A stretch of DNA of 64,000 nucleotides from positions 43,279,500 to 43,343,499 of the forward strand of contig OY987302.1 in the NCBI GenBank assembly GCA_963920635.1, given 5' to 3'. The translations under genes were made by a program, and so were the position numbers. Source of the DNA: Pseudeuparius sepicola (lineage: Eukaryota; Arthropoda; Insecta; Coleoptera; Anthribidae). The notes under the pieces are model-generated. The model had not been told where the DNA came from. It saw only the letters and a program-made list of their open reading frames with translations, and searched no databases. Position 1 is the stretch's first letter; the number at the start of each line of letters is the position of its first letter. Below, piece after piece: positions 21,759-33,387 of this stretch.

Positions 21759-22300
21759 TTAATCATAGTTCTTTAGGTTACCAATCCGCACAAATATTAC
21801 ACGCCCCCTTTTGGTGGTCAGCGTCTTTGCAGGAAATATACCTCTTTTATACAGTCCGCATTCTTCTTTGGGTTCCACAATAATTGTTTCGCCATTCAGT
21901 CCATCGTAGGTGGCTTGATAACCTTTTCTGTTCTGAATTAGCCGGAACCGTGGTATCTTCATAAGCGGTCAAAGTTCGGGTAGTGTTGCCAGCCATGTTG
22001 GGACGTGTCATCAGAATCTCTTCTGTCTTTGTCCTCAAAATCCTCTCGTGAACTTCTATCCTGAACCGCTGTTCACGCATGACATCTAGTCCTAATATGA
22101 CATCGTCGGTTATTTCGGCCACAAGGACTCTGTGCTTGAACTTATTAGAGCCTATGGTTATAAAGGCGTCGTGCTCTCCTGTAAGTGTAATTTCTTCACC
22201 ATTTGCCAATTCGACGATGTAGTTTGGTGGTGGCGCAATCCTGCAGTGGGCTATGATGTTCGGCCTCACGATGGTATATGACTAGAACCAGTGTCCACCA
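21759..22300 (-). pseudogene. Gypsy aspartic protease region, frameshifted
   Basis: The active-site triad DTG (in VDTGSSH) lies at the end of the gag frame near 22285-22300. The flap and C-terminal half continue in another frame with VELANGEEI, FKHRVLVAEITDDVILGLDVM and FRIEVHERILRTK (22269-21990); the DVILGLDVM segment is the conserved second half of retropepsins. A further frame change leads into 21759-21962. It would cleave the Gag-Pol precursor in an intact element. Confidence 0.8.
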
Positions 22301-23602
22301 CAATGTCACATTCTCGGCCGCAGATCTTTCCTGGTACTACCAAGCTGTCTCCTGAATTCGGCAGCCGGTTAACTTTTATCCTAATAGGTGGGTTTTCCTG
22401 CTTCTCACCATCAACAGGATTGGGGCACTGACGTTTCAAATGGCCCTCAACTCCGCAGTTCCAACAGCGCAGTGGTGTACTTCTTCGAACACCCATCCGA
22501 TCCTTGGAGGTCGTAGCACGTGAAAGGATGTTTTGGATATCCCGTACCATTTGTTCTACGTTGGCATTACTGGTACTGCTTCTGTTTTGCGGTCGCACCT
22601 GTCTTAACCTCACTTGTCTACGTGCTGCCTGCGTGGCGGCCTCGAATTCCAAAGCGTGCGCCAAGGCCTCTGAGATGTTTTTGTGTCGGGCTAGCCGAAG
22701 TGCTTGGCTAGTCTCGCTGTCACGCACGCCATCTATAAAGCCGCTTACCGGAATTCTACTGGGGCCGATGGATAGGCCAAATTTACCAGGCGGGCAATGT
22801 CGGTTTCAAATTGTTGCAAGGTCTCATCGGTGCGTTGTCGTCTACCTTTCAGTTGCGCCTGGTATACTTGTTGCAGATGGGCTTTGCCATATCTCATTTC
22901 GAGGGCCCTAACCAGGGAACTATAATCATGCTGAGCGTCGACCGGTATCGTTCGCAACACTTCGGTGGCCTCACCTCGTAGACATAGCTTCAAATTCCGG
23001 GCTTTCTCTTCTCCTGCCCAGAAGTTTCCTTCTGCAGCAGCCTCAAACTGGTTAAGGTAAGTGCTCCATGCCACTTTTCCATCAAACTTGGGAGGTTTCA
23101 TTTTCATAGAGTATGTGGTCATGCCTGCTTCTAATTTTGATACACCCTGTAGTGATAGCTGATTCATCCTCGCCTCCAGCTGTTCCATTCTTCCTTCACT
23201 GTTGTCAAATCTCGTTTTTATTCTGTCCAGTTCGGTTTGTACTTCCCTTTTAATTTCCGTCTTCATTTGGGCAATTTCTTCTTCAACAACTTCTTCAAAG
23301 TTGGAAATTTTCTTCTGTAATTCTATTTGAATCTCTTCTAATTTAATGTTGGTTTCATCTCGTCCAGTTTTAATCTCTACTTTAAGGTCGCCCATCAGTT
23401 TTTCTTGTTTCGTGTCCCTATCCTCTTCCCTCTTGCGCTTTTCTTCTTCTTTTTCTTCTCACCTCTTGCGCCTTTCTTTTTCTTTTTCTTCGTGTTTCTT
23501 TTCTATTTCTTCATATTTCTTGTCCATTTCGTCAAATTACTTCATAAATATTTCCATCGACTTTTCCATTTCCATTACGGTCTGTTTTCTGGTTGTGGGC
23601 AT
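22266..23602 (-). pseudogene. Gypsy gag (coiled coil, capsid, zinc knuckle), broken
   Basis: A likely start is the ATG at 23600-23602 (MPTTRKQ). The first 70 codons are Glu/Lys-rich coiled coil with two in-frame stops (codons at 23537-23539 and 23459-23461). The capsid-like part has PPKFDGKVAWSTYLNQFEAA, then RGEATEVLR and LQQFETDIARLV, as in many Gypsy gags. A frameshift near 22740 leads to a second frame with ALRLARHKNISEALAHALEFE, then the knuckle CWNCGVEGHLKRQC (about 22430-22465), and then the protease start VDTGSS. Gag packages element RNA into particles. The two stops and the frameshift make this copy non-functional. Confidence 0.88.
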
Positions 23603-23623
23603 TCACCTCGGGGTCCTCTTAAA

Positions 23624-23642
23624 ATCCCGCTTCTGACACCAA
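23624..23642 (-). promoter_or_regulatory. tRNA primer-binding site of the Gypsy element
   Basis: On the minus strand TGGTGTCAGAAGCGGGAT follows the 5' LTR after two bases. It begins with TGG, complementary to the CCA end of a tRNA, and resembles the complement of the 3' end of tRNA-Leu; the tRNA identity is an inference from memory of tRNA ends. Confidence 0.65.
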
Positions 23643-23643
23643 A

Positions 23644-24157
23644 TGTACCGGATCTCAACAATCACAGACCAAACTCGTTGCCTTGGTTACCACTTTTATT
23701 GTTTAGCCTTCAGAAATCTCAAATAAACTTGTCAGATTACTGTCACTGTCGAAGAATATTCTTTCAGCTCCAAAATTCGCACAAAATCGGTTTCTAACCT
23801 TTTCACTTTTTCAGACCCAATTCCCAGGCTTATATACTCAAAAGGAAGACTGGAGAATACTCTAGAATATTTCTGGCCAATGATAGTTCACAGATCATAA
23901 GGTTCTAGCAAACGTTCTAGAAAGTTATGGAAGTTTTACAGGGAAAACAATCAATCTAAAGGAAAATGGGGCCCTGGGGGCCTCAGGCCAACAAAGATAT
24001 GACGGAAAATGCCTCTAAATTAATTACAAAAATTATAAAACTGTAAGTAAAATACCCAAACTTAAAATTTATCTGCTAAATCTGAGTAGGTTAGAAAACC
24101 GTGCAGACATATTCATTGGAAGCTGATATAACAACTTTAGAGGCATTTTTCGTTACA
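23644..24157 (-). repeat. LTR (5' LTR in element orientation)
   Basis: 514 bp partner of 18384-18902. It should hold the promoter of the element, reading toward lower coordinates. Confidence 0.95.
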
Positions 24158-24899
24158 ATATTGATTCGAGAAAGGGAATTTATATATCTTGATTTTAACT
24201 GTAAAATTTTCAAGTTGCTATTAAAATATAATAGTCAAAATTGACTGAATTCTTGCATGTCTATACATATCAAGTTGGAGTAAATTTAATTCAATTTGTA
24301 TAGTGTGAATATATACCAACGTTGCTCTATCCACAGGCTTGAGGCTTGAACCATGTGATGTTTGTACAGAATAACAGGTTTGCTCGAGTTAAGCCTATAC
24401 GCCATTGAATATAACAAATACGCCTTCTATAGGCTCAATGCTAAACTAGTCTATGGGCCATGCCCAAGAACGTTAAACCAGAACGTTCTTGGGCCATGCC
24501 AACAATGAACAAGAACAAAGAACAACGTAGTGTAGATCCGGTAGCTAGCACCGATCACATGGTGACGATGGCCCATATATTAGTTCGCATAGTCCCGTCG
24601 GGGCGTTGGTATCTTAAATTCACTTGCGTATTGCACTGTAGATAAAAGTAACTAAAACATATTGGTTACCTTATTATTTGTCAATCAATATTCTAGTTGA
24701 CCATTTTGTGTGAGTTGGGTGGCAATCATACTCAAACAAAAACAGAACTGGTTTTCAATTATTGTTGTTGCCAATAGTGATTAATGTCACTGTAGTGATA
24801 ATAATGCCTTAAATATTAGAGGCGACAAAATGTGGCCTAGCTGCGATAAAGCAGCAATTGACATTAATGTACTGTTAATTAAATAATATATTTATACGC
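24158..24899. other. AT-rich spacer with a hairpin
   Basis: No gene. A stem CCCAAGAACGTT / AACGTTCTTGGG at about 24463-24494 with a five-base loop is the only structure noted. Confidence 0.4.
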
Positions 24900-25065
24900 A
24901 GGAATAATATCAAAATTTATTCCTTTATTCCTCATTCCGTCATACCCACATTACCTCATTCCTTCAATCCTTCTATCCTTCATCCCTTCATCCCTTCATT
25001 CCTTTATACCTTTATACTTTTATTATTTTATTACTTTATACCTTTATACTTGTAAGTTGCTCTAA
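24900..25065. repeat. Low-complexity pyrimidine-rich tract
   Basis: Irregular repeats of CATTCC, CCTTCATC and TTTATAC(C/T) over about 160 bases; a decayed minisatellite. Confidence 0.7.
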
Positions 25066-25069
25066 CCAA

Positions 25070-26560
25070 TTAGGACTTTCCCTTCTTTAGGTTCAACTTT
25101 AAGTTGGCACGTCTTAATAATTCTAATATCTCTCGTAAATTTTCTAAACCTCAATCGATATATCATTCATCTACGTTAATGCTATTATAAAGCGTAGTAC
25201 TTGTTAATCATATTTCAAAATATTACTTTGCCGGTGTGAAGTTAGCAGCCATTTTCTGGCAGCAAAAAATTTTAGCAGCCAAACAATTTTTTTGTGAAGT
25301 TAGCAGCAAATTTTCTCTCCTGTCCTATCTGCGCCCTTCAGACCGGTCCTAAGGGATTCTCGTGTGGTCTCATCCATTGTACTCCTCATCTACTATAGGC
25401 ACTTCCACCAAAAATCAGCCTGAGACACGTACGCCAAGGGGTTTAAAAAAATTATGGAAAAATTTCTCTTCTGTCCTATGTGCGCCCTTCCAACTGGTCC
25501 TAAGGGATTCTCGTGTGGTCCCATCCATTCTACTCCTCAACTACCACCTACTCTAGTTCCTCCAAAAAATAGCCTGGACACGAAAGTCAAGGAGTTTAAA
25601 AAATTATCGCCAATTTTTGCATTTGCCCTATTTGCGCCCCTCCAACGACAGAACAATCATTTTCAGATTTAATAAAAAAATGTAATATTCAATGATTATG
25701 AAAATATCCCGTTATTTGGCTTCTAATTTTGCACGAAAGTTGCTTTAGTAAAAAAATATTGGCCTGCTAGAAATTGGCTGCTAACTTCACAGAAAAATTG
25801 TATGGCTGCTAAAATTTTTTGCTGCCAGAAAATGGCTGCTATCTTCACATCATTCGTAACAAACGTCGTTTTATGCCTTCAAGTCTCTTCCCTTGGGATC
25901 TGGGATCTGGTAATATCCACTCTTCATATCAAGGGGCGTAAAGTAGTTCTTACCAGATAGACGATCCAATTGGTCATTAATCACTGGAAACGGAGATTCC
26001 ACTACGATCAATATCATCGAGCTAGTATAACAAGAATTTGAATCAATGATAATTATTCCTGCACTTTTCAATTCTTCAACCATCCCTTGTACTTTCAATC
26101 GTTTAGAGTTACATAAACGATAGGGACGATAAGTGATCGGTACTTCATTCATTGTTTCAATTTTATATTTTTTATTTCTGACGTCTTACCAAGGTCATGT
26201 AAACTTTTTACAAATCAATCTTGGAATTCATAAAGAATCTTTTCTAACTCTTGTTTTATTTGTTCTGGGACATTCTCGACAACTTTTATCTCTCTTCTCT
26301 CAAATTTATCTTTGTGCTTCTCTTCTCTAAATGATACTTCTCTTGTTTGGACTTCGACTTCTTTTTGTTCTTTGCATGGTATATTTCGTGTTCTGTGGCT
26401 TTCTAAATGCAAAACTCTTCTGTGTCTTGTACTTGGAATAAACGGCAATAAATCCAATGCTTTCCTTTGGAATAACACAACGCCTTCTTTGGCCCATAAA
26501 TTGACCTTCAAATCTGGCAAATCATGAATCTTAAAATTTCGTAAGTCCTTGTATGATACT
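25070..26560 (-). pseudogene. Second Gypsy pol fragment, interrupted by a foldback element
   Basis: On the minus strand 26560-25870 contains a pre-RT segment (PEQIKQELEKILYEFQD) and then RT pieces EVPITYRPYRL, MVEELKSAGII, SPFPVINDQLDRLSGKNYF and PLDMKSGYYQIPDP. Past the foldback element (25235-25849) the RT continues at 25225-25075 with GLENLREILELLRRANLKLN and LKKGKS after two stops, the segment normally just after the YxDD motif. The catalytic loop itself is lost. It differs in sequence from the Gypsy at 18.4-24.2 kb, so it is another family. Confidence 0.8.
25235..25849. mobile_element. 615 bp foldback element with tandem repeats inside
   Basis: Terminal inverted repeats of about 75 bases (TGTGAAGTTAGCAGCCATTT... 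and inverse, with one or two changes); each contains GTGAAGTTAGCAGC twice. Between them lie two full copies and one partial copy of a roughly 153-bp unit (CCTAAGGGATTCTCGTGTGG at 25351 and 25500). It splits a Gypsy RT. No transposase ORF and no clear target duplication. Confidence 0.8.
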
Positions 26561-28720
26561 TAGTGATAACTATTTAGGTTGTTGGTTGTACTTATTTGTA
26601 CAGAAAGGATGAAGAAGCCCTTTATTAAGACCGCATTTAACACATTTATTTATAAGCTAAGGAAGATTATATCAACTGTGACATAACTACTTTTTGGGGA
26701 ATCATGCAGAATTTCAGATAAAACATAAAGATTTATATATATGCGCTTTTAAATAGTTTCTATAAAGGTAACTTTCACTACAATTTTTTCTAGTTACTTA
26801 TTATACGTTTATTTTTAATATAATACGAAATATTATTTATATGAATTATGTGCAGTATTATTAGAATATTTCACATATTCATAGAAATAAAATTCGCATT
26901 TGTCATATTTCAAATAATGAAGTTTTTAAATTTAACACTATGTATATGGGCACCAGTCACGAGCCGCACTTTAAACTAAAAAGATGTGAGGAGTTTCCCA
27001 TCTATCCCACCCTTTATTTAATATACGTTCAAAATAATTAAAGTAAACTATTGGTCACATTTAAAATTGATTAATATTTTTCTGAAAAAATATATTCATT
27101 TACACATCAATTCACTTTATGACATCCAGATTAGAATTATTAACAATTCATTTTTTCAAAGTTAATGATGGGCCCTGTCTGGTGCTATATAATAACTTAT
27201 ATATCTTATACTTAGGTATTGAATAAGTTTTCTTTGGTTTCTGCTAAGAATGGAAATAGGTTTTTTTTAATTTGTTAAAGGCATTGCCTGCGTAAAAGAA
27301 TATAGTAATCAATTATTTTTGAAAAGTGAATTAACTGCAATATTTATATTATGCATACCTAAGTGAATGATAAAAAAATTAAGAGTTGAAATTTGACGTT
27401 TGAAGATTCAAATATCGATATTGAAAAATTGTATTAGGAAATATTAAAAACCGGACAAATTTGAAAACAATTTACCTATTTTGATTTTTGTGTTTTAATC
27501 AGTGGCGTAGCGTGATATTAAAACTGAGGGGCTAACTTTCGTGACATTTAGTAGCAATAAAATTAGTAATAATGTTGGTTTGTGGCAGAGGCTTTTCTAG
27601 GAAGGGGGGTAGGTAGAAAATTATACCAATCTTACCAAAATTTTACCTTAAAAATAAAATTTAAATTATAAGCAATATGTTGAAATTCGGGCTTATATTC
27701 TCCTTGGTCTTATTATTCCAGTACAAATGGTTCGGGAGGTTTCTCGGACGGATTTTTTCGAGGCTCCCCGATATAAGGATTTTTCAGCGTTCAAACTTTG
27801 CCTGATCGAGGTTGAAATTTTTATCTCAAAGTATATTAAATTGTCTTTCAATCAACATTTTTTATCTGATGAATAATTTATAACAGAAAATATAGTTAAA
27901 TTTAAAACTTTAACGGTATGAGCAACAAATATTACGTAAAGCAACTGGTGGTAATTATTTTTTCTTGGTAATTTTCTTTATTTATGCTATTTTATTTTGA
28001 AAAATGCAATATCATTTGTTTGCATAGAAAGTAGTTAGCTAGAAGACAACAAAAATTGTCTAAACCTAACGAAACAAGATAACACAAATTGCCAATAGAA
28101 TTGAAGTCTCTAGTTTAAATTTTTAAATACGAAAGTTCTCCCCAGAAATATCTGGGCGGGGGTATTCAAAATAATTGGCCTACTCTGACCTTTGACCTAT
28201 TGACCTTTGGCCTATTTGACGCAAATTATGTTTTAACGAAGCAAAACTAAATACCTAAACGTCAAGTTAACTCTTCATTTTTTTTTGTCTTGCACACATA
28301 TTAGTGCAGCCAATCCGTAGACACCCAGCAAGGGATGAACATATGTGTCACATGCTTTGCGGTGCCTGCTTTGCTACCTAATTTAAAGACAATAGACTTT
28401 TCAACAAATCAAAAAACCATGGTGTGTAGGTAAGACCAAATTGAATTTTTTTAAATTTATTATACAAAAAGTTCAACCAATAACCTGCAGCACGTACGAG
28501 TATAGGGCCTACACTCTATATTTCTAAAAAATCTGTCACAAGCCCAATATCAATTTTAAAAGTTATTAGTTTCATAGAGAATCGAGGATCTTGTGAAACG
28601 AAAGGTCTACGTCAAAGGCCGAAAAAATGCAGATAAACCTACCACCCCACCCTAGTAACCGATCAGCTAACTAAGATTAATTCCGATAATGCATTATTGA
28701 CAGAATATTCCGCTTGATGT
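26561..28720. other. AT-rich intergenic region, no gene seen
   Basis: No ORF of substance. CAGTGGCGTAGCGTGAT at 27502 resembles hAT-type termini but has no partner nearby. Confidence 0.4.
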
Positions 28721-29044
28721 ATGGATCGCTATCATGACAGGATGGTTTATAAAAGGAGGCGTCCGCAACCGCGAAGTACTGCGTTATTACATGAAGCTAT
28801 TGGATTTTCGAACATAATTAAACCGGACCAAGCCCTTTCCTTCTTTATATCGGCGCCCAGTGGAAATTATAAATATACGATGATTGCGCCAAACCGATTC
28901 AAATTAAGGCGGACCCCATTCGTGTCAAGGCCACTTGTCAGGTCCGGTCGGTTAAGAACGCCGCCGCCGGATCTTGATGGTTTTATTTTTGACCGCCGAC
29001 CGTCGCGAAGAGAAACGCTTGACGTGTGTTCAGTGTTCGTCTAA
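28721..29044 (+). CDS. Unrecognised 107-codon ORF in a GC-richer patch
   Basis: Open frame beginning MDRYHDRMVYKRRRPQPR, basic and proline-rich, with no family I recognise. The patch 28700-29060 is distinctly GC-richer than its surroundings and contains TATAAAAGG at 28749-28757, which looks like a TATA box but lies inside the ORF. The ORF may be chance; a promoter or 5' exon is an alternative reading. Confidence 0.2.
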   Translation: MDRYHDRMVYKRRRPQPRSTALLHEAIGFSNIIKPDQALSFFISAPSGNYKYTMIAPNRFKLRRTPFVSRPLVRSGRLRTPPPDLDGFIFDRRPSRRETLDVCSVFV

Positions 29045-29918
29045 TGCTAATCGTTGGACTAAACCCGGGCAAAAAAAGTTGTGCGCAATATACAGAGTAC
29101 ATAATAAGCTATTCTCTATTACCTAAGCGACTAAAAGAATAAGTAAATTTTCACCTAATTATACATACATGTTGTTCCAAAAGTCAACGTCATCCCTTGG
29201 AGGGCTGATAAGCTAGCTCATGGCTGCCTAACCGGAAAATCAAAATATGGCTTTAGTAAAAAATTTTTACTTTTCGAGAAATTGGCACTTTTAATAATCT
29301 CATGAAAATCGACACCTTACATCAGTTCTTCGAGTACCACGCTAAAAAATTTCATATAAGTATAAGATTATGATTCAGGTTTGCTTAGTATGAAATTGTA
29401 ATCTTAGAATATGGAATTTTTTTATGTGGAATTCGAAAAACTCATGATACCAATGACGTCGATTTTCACGAAATTATTAAAAGTGCCCGCGTACCTCGAA
29501 AAATATATTTTTTTAAGGTCATAATATTTTGATTTTCTGATTAGTCGTAGGCTGGTCTAAAGCTCCCCACACACAGAGGGAAAACTCAAGACCCGTGCGG
29601 GGTTCAGTTAAAAAGTATCGTGTGTGGCCAAATTTGTCAAGCCCCTCAATTTGATTTTTAGCGAGTGCGAGGATGATTGTGTGTGTGTAGCGACAATTCT
29701 TTGCGCATTTCATCCTTTTGACATTAGCGCGCGCGCAATTTCTAGCTGGTTCTCTAATTTCCGCAATGACCGCAATAATGCCATTCCTCCAACAGATAAA
29801 TATGGGAATATTCATGGTGTTTTAGCAGTCAATCCTTTGTCCAGAGGAATCGAAAATACACATTTTATTTTCTTGATTATGCAAGCTCACGCTACTGTCA
29901 TATAGAGAAAAGTGTCCT
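29045..29918. other. Spacer with an inverted repeat; no gene seen
   Basis: Apart from the inverted repeat at 29228-29548, the stretch 29549-29918 holds GC-balanced sequence with no recognisable product. Confidence 0.4.
29228..29548. repeat. Imperfect palindrome, probable MITE
   Basis: AAATCAAAATAT and GGCACTTTTAATAAT...GAAAATCGAC of the left arm recur in inverse in the right arm (29457-29535). Arms are about 85 bases and ends are not sharply defined. Confidence 0.6.
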
Positions 29919-31084
29919 AATTTTTTTTTTATTTATACACTACCCAACAGGCGAACCCATTTATGGGGTAGGAAAATAGAATAACAATAGTTACAGAAAC
30001 ATTATTACAAAACATACACATTCTAGCTCAAACTTTTTAAACATGAAATTTTACAACTAAGTATGTCAACCTGAGGACTTACTATATTGTTATAGTTGTC
30101 ACACATATTATATAAGGGAGAATATTTTTGAACATTCACTCTAGCAGTCGGCAAGTAGAACAGGTTGCAGTTTCTGGACAAGACACGTGGAACATGAAAG
30201 TCAAGTCGGTGCAGTATATCCGGGCAGTCAATTTTTCCATGAACAATTTTAAAAAGCAAGATTTGTTGACTTTGTAATCTTCTTTGCGCAAGACTTTTTA
30301 TAGAGAAGCGCTCAAGTAACAGTTCATGTGGATAGCCAAAAGGAGGGTATACACCATCCTGCTTGAAAGCAGCATACTTCAAGAAGCGGCGCTGAATTGA
30401 CTCAATTTTAGATATGTATGTGGTGTGGTGGGGGGTCCAAACAGGTGAGGCGTATTCTACTTTAGATCGTACATATGCATTGAAAAGTGTAAATAGCGAT
30501 TCAAGATTTGCAAATTCTCTGGTGTTACGAATGATAAACCCCAGCACCTTATAGGATTCACTACAAACTTTATGTATATGAAAAGAAAAAGATAGCTTTG
30601 AATCGTAGTAAAGACCAAGGTCTTTCATAATTTGAACTCTAGATAGTACACTGTTATTAAATTCATAATTGAATAATATAATAATAATAATAATATAATA
30701 ACCGAGCCCTGAGGAACTCCTGATGTAGGGGAGAATTGGTCAGATTTTTGCCCAGAGCACTCAACATGACATACTCTGTTTAAAAGGTATGTCTTTAGGA
30801 GAGATAATAAATTGGGCGATATATTTAACTTCTGCAATTTATGAAGAAGTATGTCATGATTAATCTGATCAAATGCTTTTGTAAAATCTGTATATACAAT
30901 GTCAACTTGATGTCCAGAATCAATGCCATCAGCAATCACCTGGGTCGCAGTAAATAAATTAGTAACAGTAGAGCGATTTTTTACGAATCCATGCTGTTGA
31001 TTTACTAGGACAGGACTAAAGTGCATATATAATGGTTCATATAGGCAAAATTCAAATACTTTTGATATGTTATTTATTAGGATA
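29919..31084 (-). pseudogene. Third LINE fragment (Jockey group), catalytic motif deleted
   Basis: Minus-strand reading: NNISKVFEFCLYE, NQQHGFVKNRSTVTNLF, motif A YTDFTKAFDQINHDILL, motif B SGVPQGSV, then a short AT repeat (30665-30700) replaces the xADD catalytic loop. The thumb resumes with KDLGLYYDSKLSFSFHIH, SKVEYASPVWTPHH and IESIQRRFLKYAAF. A polyA-like tail (A run then AATAAAT on the minus strand) lies at 29919-29935. The 5' side is cut off at about 31085 by the pogo-type transposon. Non-functional. Confidence 0.85.
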
Positions 31085-31180
31085 GCTCCTAATATTGGAC
31101 ACCATTGTATTTGCTAAAGCAGATAATTATGGGGCGCCATCTATTATAACGAGTAGTTCAGTTAAACCCCAAAATGCATA

Positions 31181-31210
31181 GCGTTGACTGACGTATACGT
31201 CAGTCAACGC
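31181..31210. promoter_or_regulatory. Perfect 30-bp palindrome upstream of the transposase gene
   Basis: GCGTTGACTGACGTA followed directly by its exact inverse. It contains TGACGTA/TACGTCA, similar to CREB/ATF-type sites. It lies between the transposon end and the transposase exon; a role in expression is only inferred. Confidence 0.6.
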
Positions 31211-31332
31211 GCATAGCCTACGTTTGTAAGCTTGCTAGTACAATCCATCAAAGTGGTAATGGCGGATTGTTATTTTTTGTGCTTGACAATCTTTTACTGA
31301 GCCCTTTTTGAGTGTCGGAATATCGAAAATCA

Positions 31333-31556
31333 GGTAAGAACTTCAAGTAGTTGCATGCCAGTGTTGAAGCTACTGTGATAGAGATTATATTTGTTTAGTT
31401 TTCGCAGTATAATTTTTGTTACTTTTTCCGTAAAAAAATCTAACCTCTAAATACTATCAGGTGCCTAATATTGGACACAAGCGGTGTTCCCAATATTGGA
31501 TATCCAGAATTAGGATTAAAATTTTAAACGGTTAAGAAGTCGTTATTTGTTTTCAG
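31333..31556 (+). other. Probable 5' intron of the transposase gene
   Basis: A donor-like ATCAG|GTAAGA at 31328-31338 and an acceptor TTGTTTTCAG ending at 31556 bracket the segment; an ATG (MATKRRKQ) follows one base after the acceptor. Confidence 0.5.
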
Positions 31557-31557
31557 A

Positions 31558-33387
31558 ATGGCGACTAAAAGAAGGAAACAGGTGGGATCTCCAAAAGATG
31601 GAAAGTGCAATTAAAGCAAAACTGAATAACGAAATGGTATACGTGAAGGCCGCGAAAGTGTTTAATGTACCAAAGGCTACATTAGAATATTATTGCAAAT
31701 TAGAAAATCCCATTGAAGCTGTCCATATAAGTCTACCCTGGGTCGTAAGCCAGCGTTACCCGAAGCATTAGAAATAGAATTAGTCAAACACTGTCTACAG
31801 ATGGAGAAAAGGTTTTAGGGTTTAATTTCGTCTGATATTCGTCGTTTGGCTTATCAATTGGCGCTAGCTAATAATATATCACATCCATTTTCAAAAGAAA
31901 AAGCCAGTGCTGGTAAAAAGTGGTTAAGGAATTTTTTAAGGTGGAACAAAAAGCTGTCCTTCAGAACTCCTCAAGGCGTTTCTGCAGCTAGGATCAAAGG
32001 GTTTACCAAAGAAAACCTGACCCAGTTTTATGATATCCTAGAACCCCAACTAATGAAAATAAAATTTAACCCTTCCAGGATTTATAATGTTGATGAGACT
32101 GGTATAACCGCAGTACAACATAAGCACACTAAAGTCATAAGTCTAAAAGGGAAAAAACAGGTTGGAGCATTGACGACGTCAGAAAGAGGTTCTCTTGTCA
32201 CAGTTGTTCTGTGTATGAACGCCAATGGACATTATATACCCCCCATGTTTATTTTTCCCAGAAAATTTTTTAAAGCGAAGCTCATGGATGGTGCACCTTC
32301 CGGGGCAATCGGAAAATGCCATCCTTCTGGTTGGATCCAATCGTATTTATTTACCCAATGGATGGATCATTTTATTGCACATGTCAAGCCGTCCTTGGAA
32401 GACCCTATCATTCTAATACTTGACGGACATTACACGCACACAAGAAATATTGATGTGATTATCAAGGCCAGAGAAAATCACATAATTTGAATTTGCCTAC
32501 CACCTCATTCCACCCACAAAATTCAGCCATTGGATGTAGCTTTTATGGGGCCTCTAGAAACATTACTGCAAAGAAATCAAAACTTCAGCTTACCAAATTG
32601 CAAGCTTGTTTGGTAAAGCGTATTCAAGGACAGCATCTATGGAAATTTCCATAAATGGTTTCCGAAAATGTGGAATCATGCCTTTTAATAGAGAGACATT
32701 CCGTGAGCACGACTTTGCGATTCATGATAAATTAGACACTTCCCTTGAAGATGGGGCTGTTAATCAAGAAGATTTGATTGGAAATAAGGAAAATCTGAAT
32801 GAAATCACCGAAGTTGAAAAAATTCCTAAAACATCTCAGAAGAAAATTGTCATTTTACAAAATATTTCTATCAGAGGATGTAGTGCCAATGCTGCCGTTG
32901 GTGAAAAAAGTCAAACTGACTTTATAAAACCAACAGATCTGAGCCCATTGCCAGTTTTGCCAGGTTCTTCAGGAATAAAACGAAAAAATGCTGGCGCAGC
33001 TGCGTTAGTCAGTGGATCCCCATACAAGGATGCTTTAGGGGAAGCCCAAACCCCCAAAAAATATGCAAAAAAAGTTAAGAAGAATCTAGAAATTAACTCT
33101 GCTTCTAAGCCTACTAAACAAGTCAAGGGAAAAACCACATCAAAGAAGAAAAAATGCCCATTCCTTCGGATTCATCATCAGAGTCAGAAGACGATATTCC
33201 ATATGTTAACTCAGATGACGACATGGACCCTGAGGAAGAAGACGTGGATTGTCTATTTTGTTTTTCTTCGGACCAATCTGGCGAGCGATGGATCCAGTGT
33301 TCTCGGTGTTATAGATGGGCCCATGAAGAATGTGCTGGGGCTAGAGGGAAAAAACAATATATTTGTGACTTATGCATGGATGGATAA
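31558..33387 (+). pseudogene. Pogo-type transposase with C-terminal PHD finger
   Basis: After the start MATKRRKQ a frameshift leads to a pipsqueak-type helix-turn-helix (LQKMESAIKAKL...KAAKVFNVPKATLEYY). Following another frame change and a TAG near 31818, the CENP-B-like region (SKEKASAGKKWLRNFLRW) and the DDE_1 core are visible: NVDETGI (about 32090, first D), ILDGHYTH (32418, second D) and, after a TGA at 32488, STHKIQPLDVAF (third D). The C-terminal 280 codons are Lys/Ser-rich. After one more frameshift they end in a C4HC3 finger: CLFC, CSRC, H, C, CDLC (33247-33375), typical of PHD fingers. At least four lesions make it inactive. Confidence 0.88.

Larger units (their letters stand above)
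18384..24157 (-). mobile_element. Complete but decayed Gypsy LTR retrotransposon
   Basis: Two LTRs of 519 and 514 bp in the same orientation start TGTACCGGATC and end TTCGTTACA (TG...CA). The 4-bp duplication ATAT lies at 18380-18383 and 24158-24161, normal for Gypsy integration. Read on the minus strand the order is LTR, primer-binding site, gag, protease, RT, RNase H, integrase, polypurine tract, LTR. There is no env-like ORF after the integrase. Several frameshifts and stops indicate an inactive copy. The LTRs differ at only scattered positions, so insertion was not ancient. Confidence 0.95.

Noticed and set aside
29519..29905. Overlapping ORFs of 93-98 codons on both strands
   Set aside because: No known motifs, overlapping on opposite strands, next to an inverted repeat.
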